A DNA stretch of 64,000 nucleotides, taken from assembly GCA_039105265.1 (NCBI GenBank), contig JAPFFF010000063.1, positions 186,001 through 250,000 of the forward strand, read 5' to 3'. The notes beneath the pieces were generated by a model that worked only from the letters and a program-made list of their open reading frames with translations, was not told where the DNA came from and made no database searches. Within the stretch, counting starts at the first letter, position 1. The number at the start of each line of letters is the position of its first letter. This document shows, in pieces, positions 1-9,034 of the stretch. This DNA is from Tritrichomonas musculus (taxonomy: Eukaryota > Parabasalia > Tritrichomonadida > Tritrichomonadidae). The position numbers and the translations under genes are program-made.

Positions 1-6
1 TTATAT

Positions 7-822
7 ATGACATTAGTTGATTTTCCAGATAAAAAACAGAAGTTTCCTCACTATGAGCATCGAATAGAAAAGCTTGATCATAAAAATGAAGAATTTACAA
101 TTAAAAAATTCCAAGAAGTTAGAAATTGCTCATCTCCAAAAAAAATCATAAAATCAATAAAAAGGATTGGAATGTGCGTAAATAATAGATCTCCATTATA
201 TATTCCAACTAAAGACTTAAACAAGGTATGTTTTGAAATAATAAATGATAATGGTGAAAATAAAAAAGGAACAGGCCCTCTAAACGACTGTTTTCTTACA
301 TCACATAAGTTCCATCATTTTGGTTATAAAATTTTCTTTCTTTACAATTCCAGGGCAGAAGATTTCACAAGATTTCTCAAATTCTTCCTCAAAAATACTT
401 CAAAAGAACTGGTAGTCTTCTATTCAGGCAGTGACAAAAGCTCAGAAGGAATTGAATTTAACCAAAAAATTATAACCAAAAGCGATATTCATAATATACT
501 CACAGAAAATTCAAACCATAAAGCAAAAACATTATTCATTACAGATTGTAAATATGGTGGTTCTATTTTTGATACTAATGAATTTCCAAATGCGATCTCA
601 TTTTCCGTGAAAAAAGGAAATACAACCAGCAACTCAGGTGAAGATAGTAATACCCATGGAATTTTCACGTATTATTTTTGCAGAGCCATAAATCAAGATC
701 AAACTATTACGACATTCAATCTTACAGAAAAGATGAATTCTTATCTTTCTCGATTTCATGAAGTATTAATATGTGAATTCTCGAACAAACGATTTAATGA
801 AAGTCCAATACTTATTCAATAA
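7..822 (+). CDS. Caspase-like (peptidase C14 fold) protein, probably catalytically inactive
   Basis: The 271-residue protein follows the caspase/metacaspase p20 pattern. A segment with LNDCFLTSHKFHHFGYKI (about residues 93-110) matches the usual nDa...L...Gy region. It is followed by a strand VVFYSGSD (about 136-143), a strand LFITDCKYGGS (about 178-188), and a late HGIFTYYFCRAI stretch like the hGiFTyal segment of C14 peptidases. In active members the second motif reads SGHG and the third D-x-C-H-S-G. Here the histidine position is replaced (SGSD) and the catalytic cysteine position is occupied by lysine (DCKYGG). A scaffold or regulatory pseudo-peptidase is therefore more likely than a protease. 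There is no stop between the ATG and the window edge, so the gene may begin upstream. Fold assignment is from motif order only. Confidence 0.55.
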   Translation: MTLVDFPDKKQKFPHYEHRIEKLDHKNEEFTIKKFQEVRNCSSPKKIIKSIKRIGMCVNNRSPLYIPTKDLNKVCFEIINDNGENKKGTGPLNDCFLTSHKFHHFGYKIFFLYNSRAEDFTRFLKFFLKNTSKELVVFYSGSDKSSEGIEFNQKIITKSDIHNILTENSNHKAKTLFITDCKYGGSIFDTNEFPNAISFSVKKGNTTSNSGEDSNTHGIFTYYFCRAINQDQTITTFNLTEKMNSYLSRFHEVLICEFSNKRFNESPILIQ

Positions 823-953
823 TTTGTGCCCATGAATTTAATTTAAATAAATGCAAATTTATTTTTTATTTTTCAAAATTTTTTTAAACTAACTTTTTCT
901 GAGGTTACAGAATATGAAATTATGATTTCTAGAAAGAAATCAATTGAAGTTAG

Positions 954-1167
954 AGATTCGGTAAAAAGTGAGTAAGGCTAGAAAATAGTGGATAATGGTG
1001 AAATATAGCTCTTAAATTTTTAAAATTAAGTGGATAACAAAGTTCGTTTTTTTACATGCAAGAAAAAAAAAAAAAGGTTATATTTTTTATTTCATTTGGT
1101 TAAAATTCAATGGATCATTTCACAGTTATCCACTTATTTCCAGCGTTACTCGCTTTTTACCGAATCT
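954..1167. repeat. 214-bp imperfect palindrome (MITE-like inverted repeat)
   Basis: Arms 954-1004 and 1117-1167 are inverted copies of each other (both start AGATTCGGTAAAAAG when read inward) with scattered mismatches, around a 112-bp AT-rich centre. It lies between the 3' ends of two convergent genes. No convincing target-site duplication was seen, so it may be an old MITE or a hairpin in the 3' region. The rest of 823-1385 shows nothing else. Confidence 0.6.
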
Positions 1168-1385
1168 TTACTGTGAAATTTGAGATTATTTTGAACAATC
1201 ATATTTGAAGGAAGTGGAATATCATTTTTTTAAGCAAAAAACAACAGGTTAAATGTCCTTTTTTAATCTCATTGTTCAAATAAAAATATAAAACTAAAAC
1301 GCATTATCTTTTTATTAAAAAATCTAGTCGTCAATTATCAGCTTTTTCAATTTAAAAATGGTCAAATGCAACCGTTTTCATTATA

Positions 1386-3929
1386 TCAGCACTTTAAAAG
1401 TTTTGTTCTCTTCGGGAAAGCATCTTTTCCAATACTTAAAACGGAGTCTGGTATCAGCACTCTATTCAAAAGAGAACATCCAGAAAATGCGAAATCATCG
1501 ATTTTTATGACAGAAGAAGGAATTGAAATTCTACTCAATGAAGGACAGTCTTCGAATGTAGAATAATCAATTACAGTTAATGAAGATGGAATTGATATGC
1601 TTTTCAACTTTGAGCATTCTCTGAATGCAGCAGGGCCAATCAAAGTCACTGAAGAAGGGATTTCAATTGACTGCAAAGACGAGCATCTTTCAAAACAAGA
1701 CATTCCAATTTTTGTCACAGAAGAAGGAATTGTCACATTAGTCAATGCTGAGCATTCGAAGAAAGAGAACTCTTTTATTTCATCAATAGAAGATGGAATT
1801 GTTATATCAGTCAATAAGAAACACTGATAAAAAGCATATGCAGGAAGAGAAATCAATTTCGAACTTATTTTATGGTAATTAATATCTTCAGAAAAACAAA
1901 CTCTTGACCAAAACTTTGGAACAATTTCAGATAAAACAATTCCAATTTTAATAAACTTCAACTTTTTCTGTTTAATTTGAACAACGAGATCTAAAATCAA
2001 TTTAAAATTTTGTGATGAATCATCAACTTCAATTGACACGTCTGTAAAATTAGACAAGAAACGATGGAAATTGTAAGATTTAAGTGTGCCATTTAGATGA
2101 TATTTTTCTGTTTCAGAGGGAGGAATCAAAAATACTTCATTTTGTAAATTCATTCCTTTTTTCAGTTCATTTTTGACATTTTTAATGAAGAAGTATTGCG
2201 TTTCAGGGGGAAGAAACTTAAAACCTTTAAAGAGTGACAGTTTATTTAAAGCTGCCATAAATAAAACACTTTTCATATAACCGTTTTGGACTGATTTATC
2301 GAGAAACTCAAAAGATTTGGAGCTGCTTTTTCTACCACCTTCACCCAAAAACAACATTTTACCGTATTGATACATTGATTCATTATCATCATTTTTAGCA
2401 GCCTTTTTATAAAACTTTCTTGCAGTAGAAAATTTTTTATTATGTCTATAAATTTTGCCTTCCAAGACGAATAATCTCAGATCATTAATATTTTTTGCTT
2501 TTTCAATGATTTTTTCAGCCTTTTCAAAATCAGGTGAAATGAATTCACCATTACATAAATTTTTAGCATAATAAATCAAAGCTTCTTTGCATTTATTTTC
2601 AATTGACTTCTCCAAGTATTGAACACCAAGATCGGCATTGATTGGAAAATCATTGATTCCTTCCACCAATGATTTTCCGACCAAAAATTGCTTGTTTCGA
2701 TCGAACACAGCTTGACAGACGAGATCTTGACAGACTTCAGAAAGATTATCAAAATCAGACTGTGAAAACAAAGTTAATTCAATGTTACTCTTCACTCTTT
2801 GCAAATTCTCGTTTTTTTCAATCTCTATTAAAGGGCAAGTTCGATTTGACGCCATCAAGTCTTCAAAACTTGAAGTTGTATCTTCAGAATTTGACTTTCT
2901 CAGGAAAGAATTAATTGACACTTTTCTTTTACTTTTGTCACTATTACGTGACTTAACAAAATCTTCATAATAGATCAACCGATTTGATATATTGAATGAT
3001 TTTTGTGAATTTTCAATAAAATTGACAAAATCGAAAAATTCTGACTTATTTATGGAGTCTGTAATGAATTCTTTGTTCGTTTTCAATTCTTCAACAATTT
3101 GGTCAAATGTTGGACGATCTTCTGGTAATTGTGACCAGCAGCATTCAATTAAATTACGATAGATTTCTGGAACTTTTTCATTTATTTTTGGTCGGGATCC
3201 AACTGTGGCAACTTGATTAATAAGTAAGAAAATATTGTCAAATTTGAATGGTTTATCACCAGTGAGCATTTCATAGACAATTATGCCAAATGCATAAACA
3301 TCGCTCGCATATGAATATTTATTATCATTAAATATCTCTGGCGCAATGTATTGAGGAGTGCCTTTTGCTCCTCTATCTGATTTGAAATTCATGCTGGGAG
3401 AGATAAAATCTGTAGTTTTTGATAGTCCAAAATCTGATATCTTAGGATGTAAATATTCATTTAAAAGTATATTGTCTGGTTTTAAATCGCGATGAATAAT
3501 TTTTTTCGAGTGTAAATATGCCATACCTGACGCTATTCCGTAAATATTTATCAATTTTTTCGTATCATTCCAATCTTCTGGAGATAATCCTTTTTGTTCT
3601 AGATCTATAATGTTTTTAAGCGAATTGTTAGAAGCAATCTCTATTATAATGGTTGGAAATGGTTCTCCATCAAAATCAAATGGACTATATCCAATGAATT
3701 TAATAATTGATGGATGCGTTAATGAAGACATTAAATTTATTTCTCTGAAAAGCATATGAATTTCTTGGTAATCTTTCATACTCTCGTCAACATCGTTTAT
3801 AGAAACTTTTGCAGCATATTTTTGTCCTTTATTATCTTCTATTAAATATACTTGGCTGTAGCCACCGCTCCCAATTGTAGAAGTTTTTTTATATTGATTG
3901 AGATCGATATATTGATCTTTTGATGACAT
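1386..3929 (-). CDS. Protein kinase with Sel1 repeats and BspA-type leucine-rich repeats
   Basis: 847 residues. The N-terminal kinase domain spans about residues 12-290, with glycine loop GSGGYSQV (20-27), ATP-binding lysine in AAK (41), HRDLKPDN (146-153), DFG (166-168) and APE (196-198), so it looks active. The best fit is the tyrosine-kinase-like serine/threonine group that is expanded in trichomonads. Residues about 430-560 hold Sel1/TPR-like helical repeats (for example KFYKKAAKNDDNESMYQYGK). Residues about 715-847 hold about six LRR_5 repeats of the BspA type, recognisable by recurring SIPSS and CxxL. The repeats probably serve for partner binding. The start is the first ATG of the open frame. 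No signal peptide or membrane segment is seen, so it is probably cytoplasmic. Confidence 0.88.
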   Translation of the reverse strand: MSSKDQYIDLNQYKKTSTIGSGGYSQVYLIEDNKGQKYAAKVSINDVDESMKDYQEIHMLFREINLMSSLTHPSIIKFIGYSPFDFDGEPFPTIIIEIASNNSLKNIIDLEQKGLSPEDWNDTKKLINIYGIASGMAYLHSKKIIHRDLKPDNILLNEYLHPKISDFGLSKTTDFISPSMNFKSDRGAKGTPQYIAPEIFNDNKYSYASDVYAFGIIVYEMLTGDKPFKFDNIFLLINQVATVGSRPKINEKVPEIYRNLIECCWSQLPEDRPTFDQIVEELKTNKEFITDSINKSEFFDFVNFIENSQKSFNISNRLIYYEDFVKSRNSDKSKRKVSINSFLRKSNSEDTTSSFEDLMASNRTCPLIEIEKNENLQRVKSNIELTLFSQSDFDNLSEVCQDLVCQAVFDRNKQFLVGKSLVEGINDFPINADLGVQYLEKSIENKCKEALIYYAKNLCNGEFISPDFEKAEKIIEKAKNINDLRLFVLEGKIYRHNKKFSTARKFYKKAAKNDDNESMYQYGKMLFLGEGGRKSSSKSFEFLDKSVQNGYMKSVLFMAALNKLSLFKGFKFLPPETQYFFIKNVKNELKKGMNLQNEVFLIPPSETEKYHLNGTLKSYNFHRFLSNFTDVSIEVDDSSQNFKLILDLVVQIKQKKLKFIKIGIVLSEIVPKFWSRVCFSEDINYHKISSKLISLPAYAFYQCFLLTDITIPSSIDEIKEFSFFECSALTNVTIPSSVTKIGMSCFERCSSLQSIEIPSSVTLIGPAAFRECSKLKSISIPSSLTVIDYSTFEDCPSLSRISIPSSVIKIDDFAFSGCSLLNRVLIPDSVLSIGKDAFPKRTKLLKC

Positions 3930-4386
3930 TTCGCAAAACGTTAGAAATTTAAAACTTTTTGAAAAAAAAATTAAGAATTTAATTCAAAGTCATAAAGGTT
4001 GATTGAAAAATTCTTAGATATGAAAATGATCTTTATTTCAATTTTTTTTTACTTGTTAAATTAAATGGAATGATTTATAAGAGCATTGATCAAAGCCAAG
4101 TACCGAATATCTTGTATCTATAAAATTAATAATAGTAAATACAAAAGGATATATAAAAAAAAATGTTTATACATATTATATGCAATAAATCATTTTTGCA
4201 ATTATCAAGAAATGCATCAAAGTAACGTTTACATGCATTGATATATTAATGAAATAAATAAATTATAATATTCTTTATAATATTATTTTTCTGTTCATAC
4301 GAATTTTTCTGGGGTAAAAATATCTAAATAAGTAATTTTCCTAATAAAAAGAAATTTTGTGCTTTTTGAACATATGTAGTAAATTC

Positions 4387-4419
4387 AAAAAGGATCATTT
4401 GATATAAAAGATCCTTTTT
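4387..4419. other. Perfect 10-bp-stem hairpin in intergenic DNA
   Basis: AAAAAGGATC (4387-4396) pairs with GATCCTTTTT (4410-4419) around a 13-nt loop. It lies upstream of the kinase gene and downstream of the 4540-5184 gene, which read the same way. It could be a 3'-end structure of the latter. The rest of 3930-4539 is AT-rich and shows nothing else. Confidence 0.45.
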
Positions 4420-4539
4420 AATTCATTCAATGAAACATATTTCAAAATTACACTTATCTTAATTAAAATGAAAAAAATAAATAGATAAATAAAAAACTCA
4501 CTTTTATTTAATTAAAAATAAATATCATAAAATTTAAAG

Positions 4540-5184
4540 TTACTTTAGATTTAGCAATTCTGGAACTAATCCCAGAAGTTCTTCTTTATGCTGATGAAGA
4601 TAGATCAAAATACGATTGCTCTCCTTTGAGTAATTTTTGAAGTACAAATCAATAGAGCGGGATTCATTTCTCGATATTCTAGGTAACTTGAGAGCTTTAC
4701 AAATTATGTTGTGTATCCTGCATACTAATTTCTTTGGAAACCTGGCTTTGGTTGTGAAAATTTTATAAAAAAATTCTTTGAAAGAATGTTCATCTTTTGA
4801 AAGATCAACTTTTATTTTTGAACCTCTTGTCGAGGTTCCTAAAGATGACCTTTCATTTAAATCTATATTTGGCTGAGTTGTTTCTATATAAGTATCAATC
4901 AATGAATTATTAAATTCGAAGACATTAGTATTTGAAAAGTCTGTGTTATTATTATCGTTATTATCGTTATTATCAAAATTAAATGCAAGTCTGTATATAT
5001 CATCATCATCTAAAAATTTTTCAAATTGTAAAAAATCTAAATCATCAAAATCCTTTGGCTTATTCCATTTTTCGTTGCTTTCATTATCATTTTCATCTTT
5101 GCTTGATGATTGTTCGCTTGAAATATTCTGCAAATTGATATCTATCTTTTGTGGGTCTGAAGACCCATCAGGTTTTCTACTCAT
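4540..5184 (-). CDS. Acidic low-complexity protein with a basic conserved-looking C-terminus, function unknown
   Basis: 214 residues from the ATG at 5184; the frame stays open a further 60 bases upstream, but only with a non-ATG start. The first 130 residues are rich in S, D, E and N and include a DNNDNNDNNN run, so they are probably disordered. The last 80 residues (from about 133) form a compact, basic, helix-prone region (FKEFFYKIFTTKARFPKKL... RISRNESRSIDLYFKNY... LVPELLNLK) that looks like a folded domain. I do not recognise the family. A nuclear or DNA-associated role is possible from the composition but is not shown. Confidence 0.6.
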   Translation of the reverse strand: MSRKPDGSSDPQKIDINLQNISSEQSSSKDENDNESNEKWNKPKDFDDLDFLQFEKFLDDDDIYRLAFNFDNNDNNDNNNTDFSNTNVFEFNNSLIDTYIETTQPNIDLNERSSLGTSTRGSKIKVDLSKDEHSFKEFFYKIFTTKARFPKKLVCRIHNIICKALKLPRISRNESRSIDLYFKNYSKESNRILIYLHQHKEELLGLVPELLNLK

Positions 5185-5380
5185 ACAAAATAAAAAATGA
5201 TTTTTTTTGATATGAAAACGAAGATTTGAAAAGATTTTAGTCAATTCAATTTTTTGTCCTTAAAATTTTGGCATCATTAATTCATTCTCTCATTTGAAAA
5301 ATTGAATGATGGCTTGAAAAAGATGATACGCGGCCATTAATAAAATCTGTAATACATTGATTTTACAATATCAATAAGAA

Positions 5381-5451
5381 GCGAGACTGTTGTATTGGTA
5401 GCCTATGGTCCCTCCGTGTCCAAGAACTGGGTTCGATTCCCAGGTTTCGCA
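5381..5451 (+). tRNA. tRNA-Gly-like gene (anticodon probably TCC), degenerate
   Basis: Acceptor strands GCGAGAC and GTTTCGC pair over 7 bp (one G-T), the T arm is perfect (CTGGG, loop TTCGATT, CCCAG), and a T-run follows as a Pol III terminator. The anticodon stem pairs 4 of 5, giving TCC, but position 33 is C rather than T and the D stem pairs poorly. It may be a decayed or tRNA-derived copy. Identity is uncertain. Confidence 0.5.
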
Positions 5452-5541
5452 TTTTTTCATTTTATTTTATTTTTTTTTTTTTTTTTTTTTTACAAAATAA
5501 AAAGCATATGAAAGTTTTCAATTAATATTATTTATTAATAT

Positions 5542-7470
5542 TTAATTATCTTCGCTATCTTCGCTAATATAAATACCGCTAGCTTCACTTTCATTGCTAT
5601 CGTTTTTATTTGACATTGCTTCTCCATCTTTGCTGTTTGATAAAACTTCTTCCCTATTGTCATCAGATTCAACTATTACATCTTCCATATTGCTCATTGC
5701 TTCTTCAGTATTATTTACTGTTTCTTCATCGTTATCTACCGTTTCTTCATTATTATTAATTGCTTCTTCATTATTATTAATTGCTTCTTCATTGTTATTA
5801 ATTGCTTCTTCATTATTATTAATTGCTTCTTCATTGTTATTAATTGCTTCTTCATTATTATTAATTGCTTCTTCATTATTATTAATTGCTTCTTCATTAT
5901 TATTAATTGCTTCTTCATTATTATTAATTGCTTCTTCATTGTTATTAATTGCTTCTTCATTGTTATTAATTGCTTCTTCATTATTATTAATTGCTTCTTC
6001 ATTGTTATTAATTGCTTCTTCATTATTATTAATTGCTTCTTCATTATTATTAATTGCTTCTTCATTGTTATTAATTGCTTCTTCATTATTATTAATTGCT
6101 TCTTCATTATTATTAATTGCTTCTTCATTGTTATTAATTGCTTCTTCATTGTTATTAATTGCTTCTTCATTGTTATTAATTGCTTCTTCATTGTTATTAA
6201 TTGCTTCTTCATTGTTATTAATTGCTTCTTCATTGTTATTAATTGCTTCTTCATTGTTATTAATTGCTTCTTCATTATTATTAATTGCTTCTTCATTATT
6301 ATTAATTGCTTCTTCATTGTTATTAATTGCTTCTTCATTGTTATTAATTGCTTCTTCATTATTATTAATTGCTTCTTCATTATTATTAATTGCTTCTTCA
6401 TTATTATTAATTGTTTCTTCATTGTTATTAATTGCTTCTTCATTGTTATTCACTGCTTCTTCATTGTTATTCACTGCTTCTTCATTGGCATTCACCAATT
6501 CTTCATTGTCACATGCAAAAATGAGAGATGCTGAATCTCTGCTGTTTTGGACAGTTTCGTCTATTTCACACTCGATGTTTCCATTGTATGCTGCTGTGCT
6601 TCTGTTGTCTTGAAAAGATTCATCATTCACTTCACTTTCGTAGTTGATTGTCTCATTGCTATCATTTTCAGAATATAAATAGTCGTTTATTCTATCGTCT
6701 CTGACATCACCACGAAAGCTGTTTCTTGTCTTTAGTGAGTAGAAGTACAAGGCATAGTTCTGCGGATTATTTGACATGTGCGTGCTTTCTCTCTCCATTA
6801 TCGAGTTAAGAGAAATTCGTCTTCTTGGGTTATAACTTTCTGAAAAAGTTTTACTTTTTGAATCGTTATTTGTTCTGTTGGAAAGTCTGTTTCTGTTTCT
6901 ATTTCTTGGTGATGTAGGCGCTGATGATGGATCTTGGACATGCTTCTTCTTGTTTCGATGCTTTCTAGGTGATTTGGGAGATTTAGATGATGGGGGATTT
7001 GGAATATGTGCTTGAAAACTGTTAATTAATTGATAATATTCATCAGGATCGTTATTTGAATAATCTTCATTTGGTATTTGCTGGTTTAAATAACTTTTAT
7101 TGAAATAATACTGATTTTGGTCATATAAATTAATATTTGCATTTATACAGCGCTCTTTAATTACACGTCGTGGATAAGTTATATGCATCATTGGATGTTT
7201 TGAAAATTCAAGCTTGGTGTTTTCAGAATTAATCGATATGTCTTCTAAAAATTGTTGCATTTTTGGTGAAGCAATAGGCGAAATTTCTCCTCGTAAAGTT
7301 ATATGTGTATCGCTCCATCGTAGTGGCTCAGAAAAACGACCAACTTTTGAAGGAATATTATAATTTGTCCCGAGATAACCATTTCTCATTTTATAACTTC
7401 CATATCGCGTAGGATTCAATCCACATTGATTAACAAGATCAACTTTACCCTTTGAACGATGGCATCGCAT
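5542..7470 (-). CDS. Low-complexity protein with about 35 tandem NNNEEAI heptapeptides
   Basis: 642 residues from the ATG at 7470. The N-terminal third is basic and rich in Asn, Ser and Arg. It includes an SPKSPRKHRNKKKH stretch (about 163-176) that resembles a nuclear localisation signal. Residues from about 330 to 578 are a near-perfect tandem array of a seven-residue acidic unit, likely helical or coiled. The C-terminal 60 residues are acidic. The array is encoded by a 21-bp minisatellite. I do not recognise the N-terminal part. The gene reads towards the tRNA-like gene, with a poly-T tract in between. Confidence 0.7.
   Translation of the reverse strand: MRCHRSKGKVDLVNQCGLNPTRYGSYKMRNGYLGTNYNIPSKVGRFSEPLRWSDTHITLRGEISPIASPKMQQFLEDISINSENTKLEFSKHPMMHITYPRRVIKERCINANINLYDQNQYYFNKSYLNQQIPNEDYSNNDPDEYYQLINSFQAHIPNPPSSKSPKSPRKHRNKKKHVQDPSSAPTSPRNRNRNRLSNRTNNDSKSKTFSESYNPRRRISLNSIMERESTHMSNNPQNYALYFYSLKTRNSFRGDVRDDRINDYLYSENDSNETINYESEVNDESFQDNRSTAAYNGNIECEIDETVQNSRDSASLIFACDNEELVNANEEAVNNNEEAVNNNEEAINNNEETINNNEEAINNNEEAINNNEEAINNNEEAINNNEEAINNNEEAINNNEEAINNNEEAINNNEEAINNNEEAINNNEEAINNNEEAINNNEEAINNNEEAINNNEEAINNNEEAINNNEEAINNNEEAINNNEEAINNNEEAINNNEEAINNNEEAINNNEEAINNNEEAINNNEEAINNNEEAINNNEEAINNNEEAINNNEEAINNNEEAINNNEEAINNNEETVDNDEETVNNTEEAMSNMEDVIVESDDNREEVLSNSKDGEAMSNKNDSNESEASGIYISEDSEDN
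5740..6490. repeat. 21-bp coding minisatellite, about 35 units
   Basis: The unit is AATTGCTTCTTCATTRTTATT on the plus strand; variation is mainly A/G at one position. Because the unit is a multiple of three, the array stays open in several frames on both strands. Only the minus-strand frame continues into non-repetitive coding sequence on both sides. Confidence 0.9.
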
Positions 7471-7550
7471 TTACAAAAAAAACGTGTTATTTTCAACTTT
7501 TTGAATTTATAAAAATATTATATTTGAAAAGAATAACTTTTTATGTAATT

Positions 7551-7898
7551 TAACCTCTCAAATTTATATAAAAAACAATGGATGGATCTTGAAAGCTAAA
7601 CAAAGCAATTATCATACTTTTTTCGAAAAAAATTATACAACTCAAATCCGTAATGTTTAAACGTAGAACCCAGAAGAGCTGAGATGTAATTAAGCGTTTC
7701 GAATTACATGATGAATTTCTTATTCCAAAAAAAGAGGCATATCTTTCAAAATTACGCCAAAAATACGTAAATAAAACGAGGAACTTATGGCAGAAAATAT
7801 ATGTATGCTTGAAAATAGGGAAGCAAAAATTTATTTTTTAAATAAATTTTATTTTTAAAAATCAACTTTTTCATAATATATAATATAAAATTGCATAT
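7551..7898 (+). repeat. Dispersed direct repeat, copy 1 (second copy 12214-12550)
   Basis: About 340 bp, over 90% identical by eye to 12214-12550 in the same orientation, starting AACCTCTCAAATTTATATAA. Both copies share a plus-strand remnant that reads like a Lys/Arg/Leu-rich helix (KKEAYLSKLRQKYVNK). The two copies bracket the three membrane-protein genes. Apart from it, 7471-8505 is AT-rich intergenic sequence. Confidence 0.85.
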
Positions 7899-8505
7899 AT
7901 TTTCAACTAATAAAATAATTATTTCATTCAATTTTTTTGTGAAATTTTTTACTTCCTGTAAAAATGAAATAAATAATATAAAACTAAGACCAAAATTATA
8001 AAAAAAATATTTCAATCATAAAAGTATTTAATTTCTAAATTATCTAAACTTTTTCCGAAAGAGCCACCATTGAATTTATTTTCTATATAATTTTTGTATT
8101 TTGAAAGGTTTATATATTTTACAGCAGTACACCCTTAAATCAATACATTTTTATTATAGGAAAAAAATTTTAAAACTCAAAATTTGTTTGAAAGAATGTT
8201 GCAAAATGATACAAATCATGGCTTATATCTAAATATTTCTTGATTGAAATCAAACTGGAATTATCTTTATTCAATGTTTTCAATTTTTTAAAAACCTTTT
8301 CAATTTTTTTCTGAAATTTACGTTAATTTTGCCCATTCTTAATGCTTTTATTTTTAATAATTCATTTAAAATATAAGTATAGTTTTTTTTTTTTTTTTAA
8401 TTCCTTTTGAAACAAATTGAATTATTTTATTAACGACTTCTTTTGAAATTCAAAAATTTAAAATCCTTCGACAATATCTTAATTCCATACATTAAATATA
8501 AAAAA

Positions 8506-8994
8506 ATGATATTCTTTTTTATATACAATACTGTTTGTAAAAATGTGTTTGACTTTCGAAATATAACACAAACTCGTTCTTTACTAATTCGTTTATATTC
8601 CCTTGAAAGCGTCGAAATTAAAATAAGGCATTTATGCCACGGCTATTTTCCTGATTTGATTAACTTATATGACTTACATTTGAACATCGAAACCGAAGAT
8701 TTTAATGGGAAAAAAAAAACATATGATGAATTAATGTACTCAGATAAAGTAACTGGCGTTTTTTTCAAAGATAAAAACTGTACTTTACGATTTTATAATT
8801 CGGGACCAGATTTAATATCTTTTCATTTTAATTCCTATCGAGGTTCGACAGAAGAAGAAATAGAAGGTCTAGAATACGTTTTTACATATAAAACAGAGAC
8901 GAACTTATTTTATTTCATAATATTTATTTTCATTCCTCTAATATATTTCATCTTCTTTATGTATTCATGCTACCGTTATTGCAAAGAAATATAA
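8506..8994 (+). CDS. Small single-pass membrane protein, function unknown
   Basis: 162 residues from the ATG at 8506; the frame is open for 63 bases upstream but without an ATG. The N-terminus MIFFFIYNTVC is hydrophobic and may act as a short signal sequence. A strong transmembrane segment (NLFYFIIFIFIPLIYFIFFMY) is followed by a short basic tail YRYCKEI, giving a type I topology. The lumenal part (about 100 residues) has Cys and aromatic residues but no motif I recognise. The gene at 10645-11784 has the same layout, and both are followed closely by ATATAAAACTAA, a possible 3'-end signal. The two could be distant relatives. Confidence 0.6.
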   Translation: MIFFFIYNTVCKNVFDFRNITQTRSLLIRLYSLESVEIKIRHLCHGYFPDLINLYDLHLNIETEDFNGKKKTYDELMYSDKVTGVFFKDKNCTLRFYNSGPDLISFHFNSYRGSTEEEIEGLEYVFTYKTETNLFYFIIFIFIPLIYFIFFMYSCYRYCKEI

Positions 8995-9034
8995 AACTAA
9001 ATAAAATCATTTTTACAAAACAAATATTTTTTAT

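Noticed and set aside
1366-1827. Two plus-strand frames with recurring EEGI segments
   Set aside because: They are the antisense of the regular LRR_5 repeats of the kinase gene; the repeat period keeps the opposite strand open.
5594-6613. Long plus-strand frame (SSLLLIA repeats) and a second minus-strand frame (MKKQLII repeats) over the minisatellite
   Set aside because: They exist only because the 21-bp unit is a multiple of three; neither has coding-like sequence outside the array comparable to the minus-strand gene 5542-7470.
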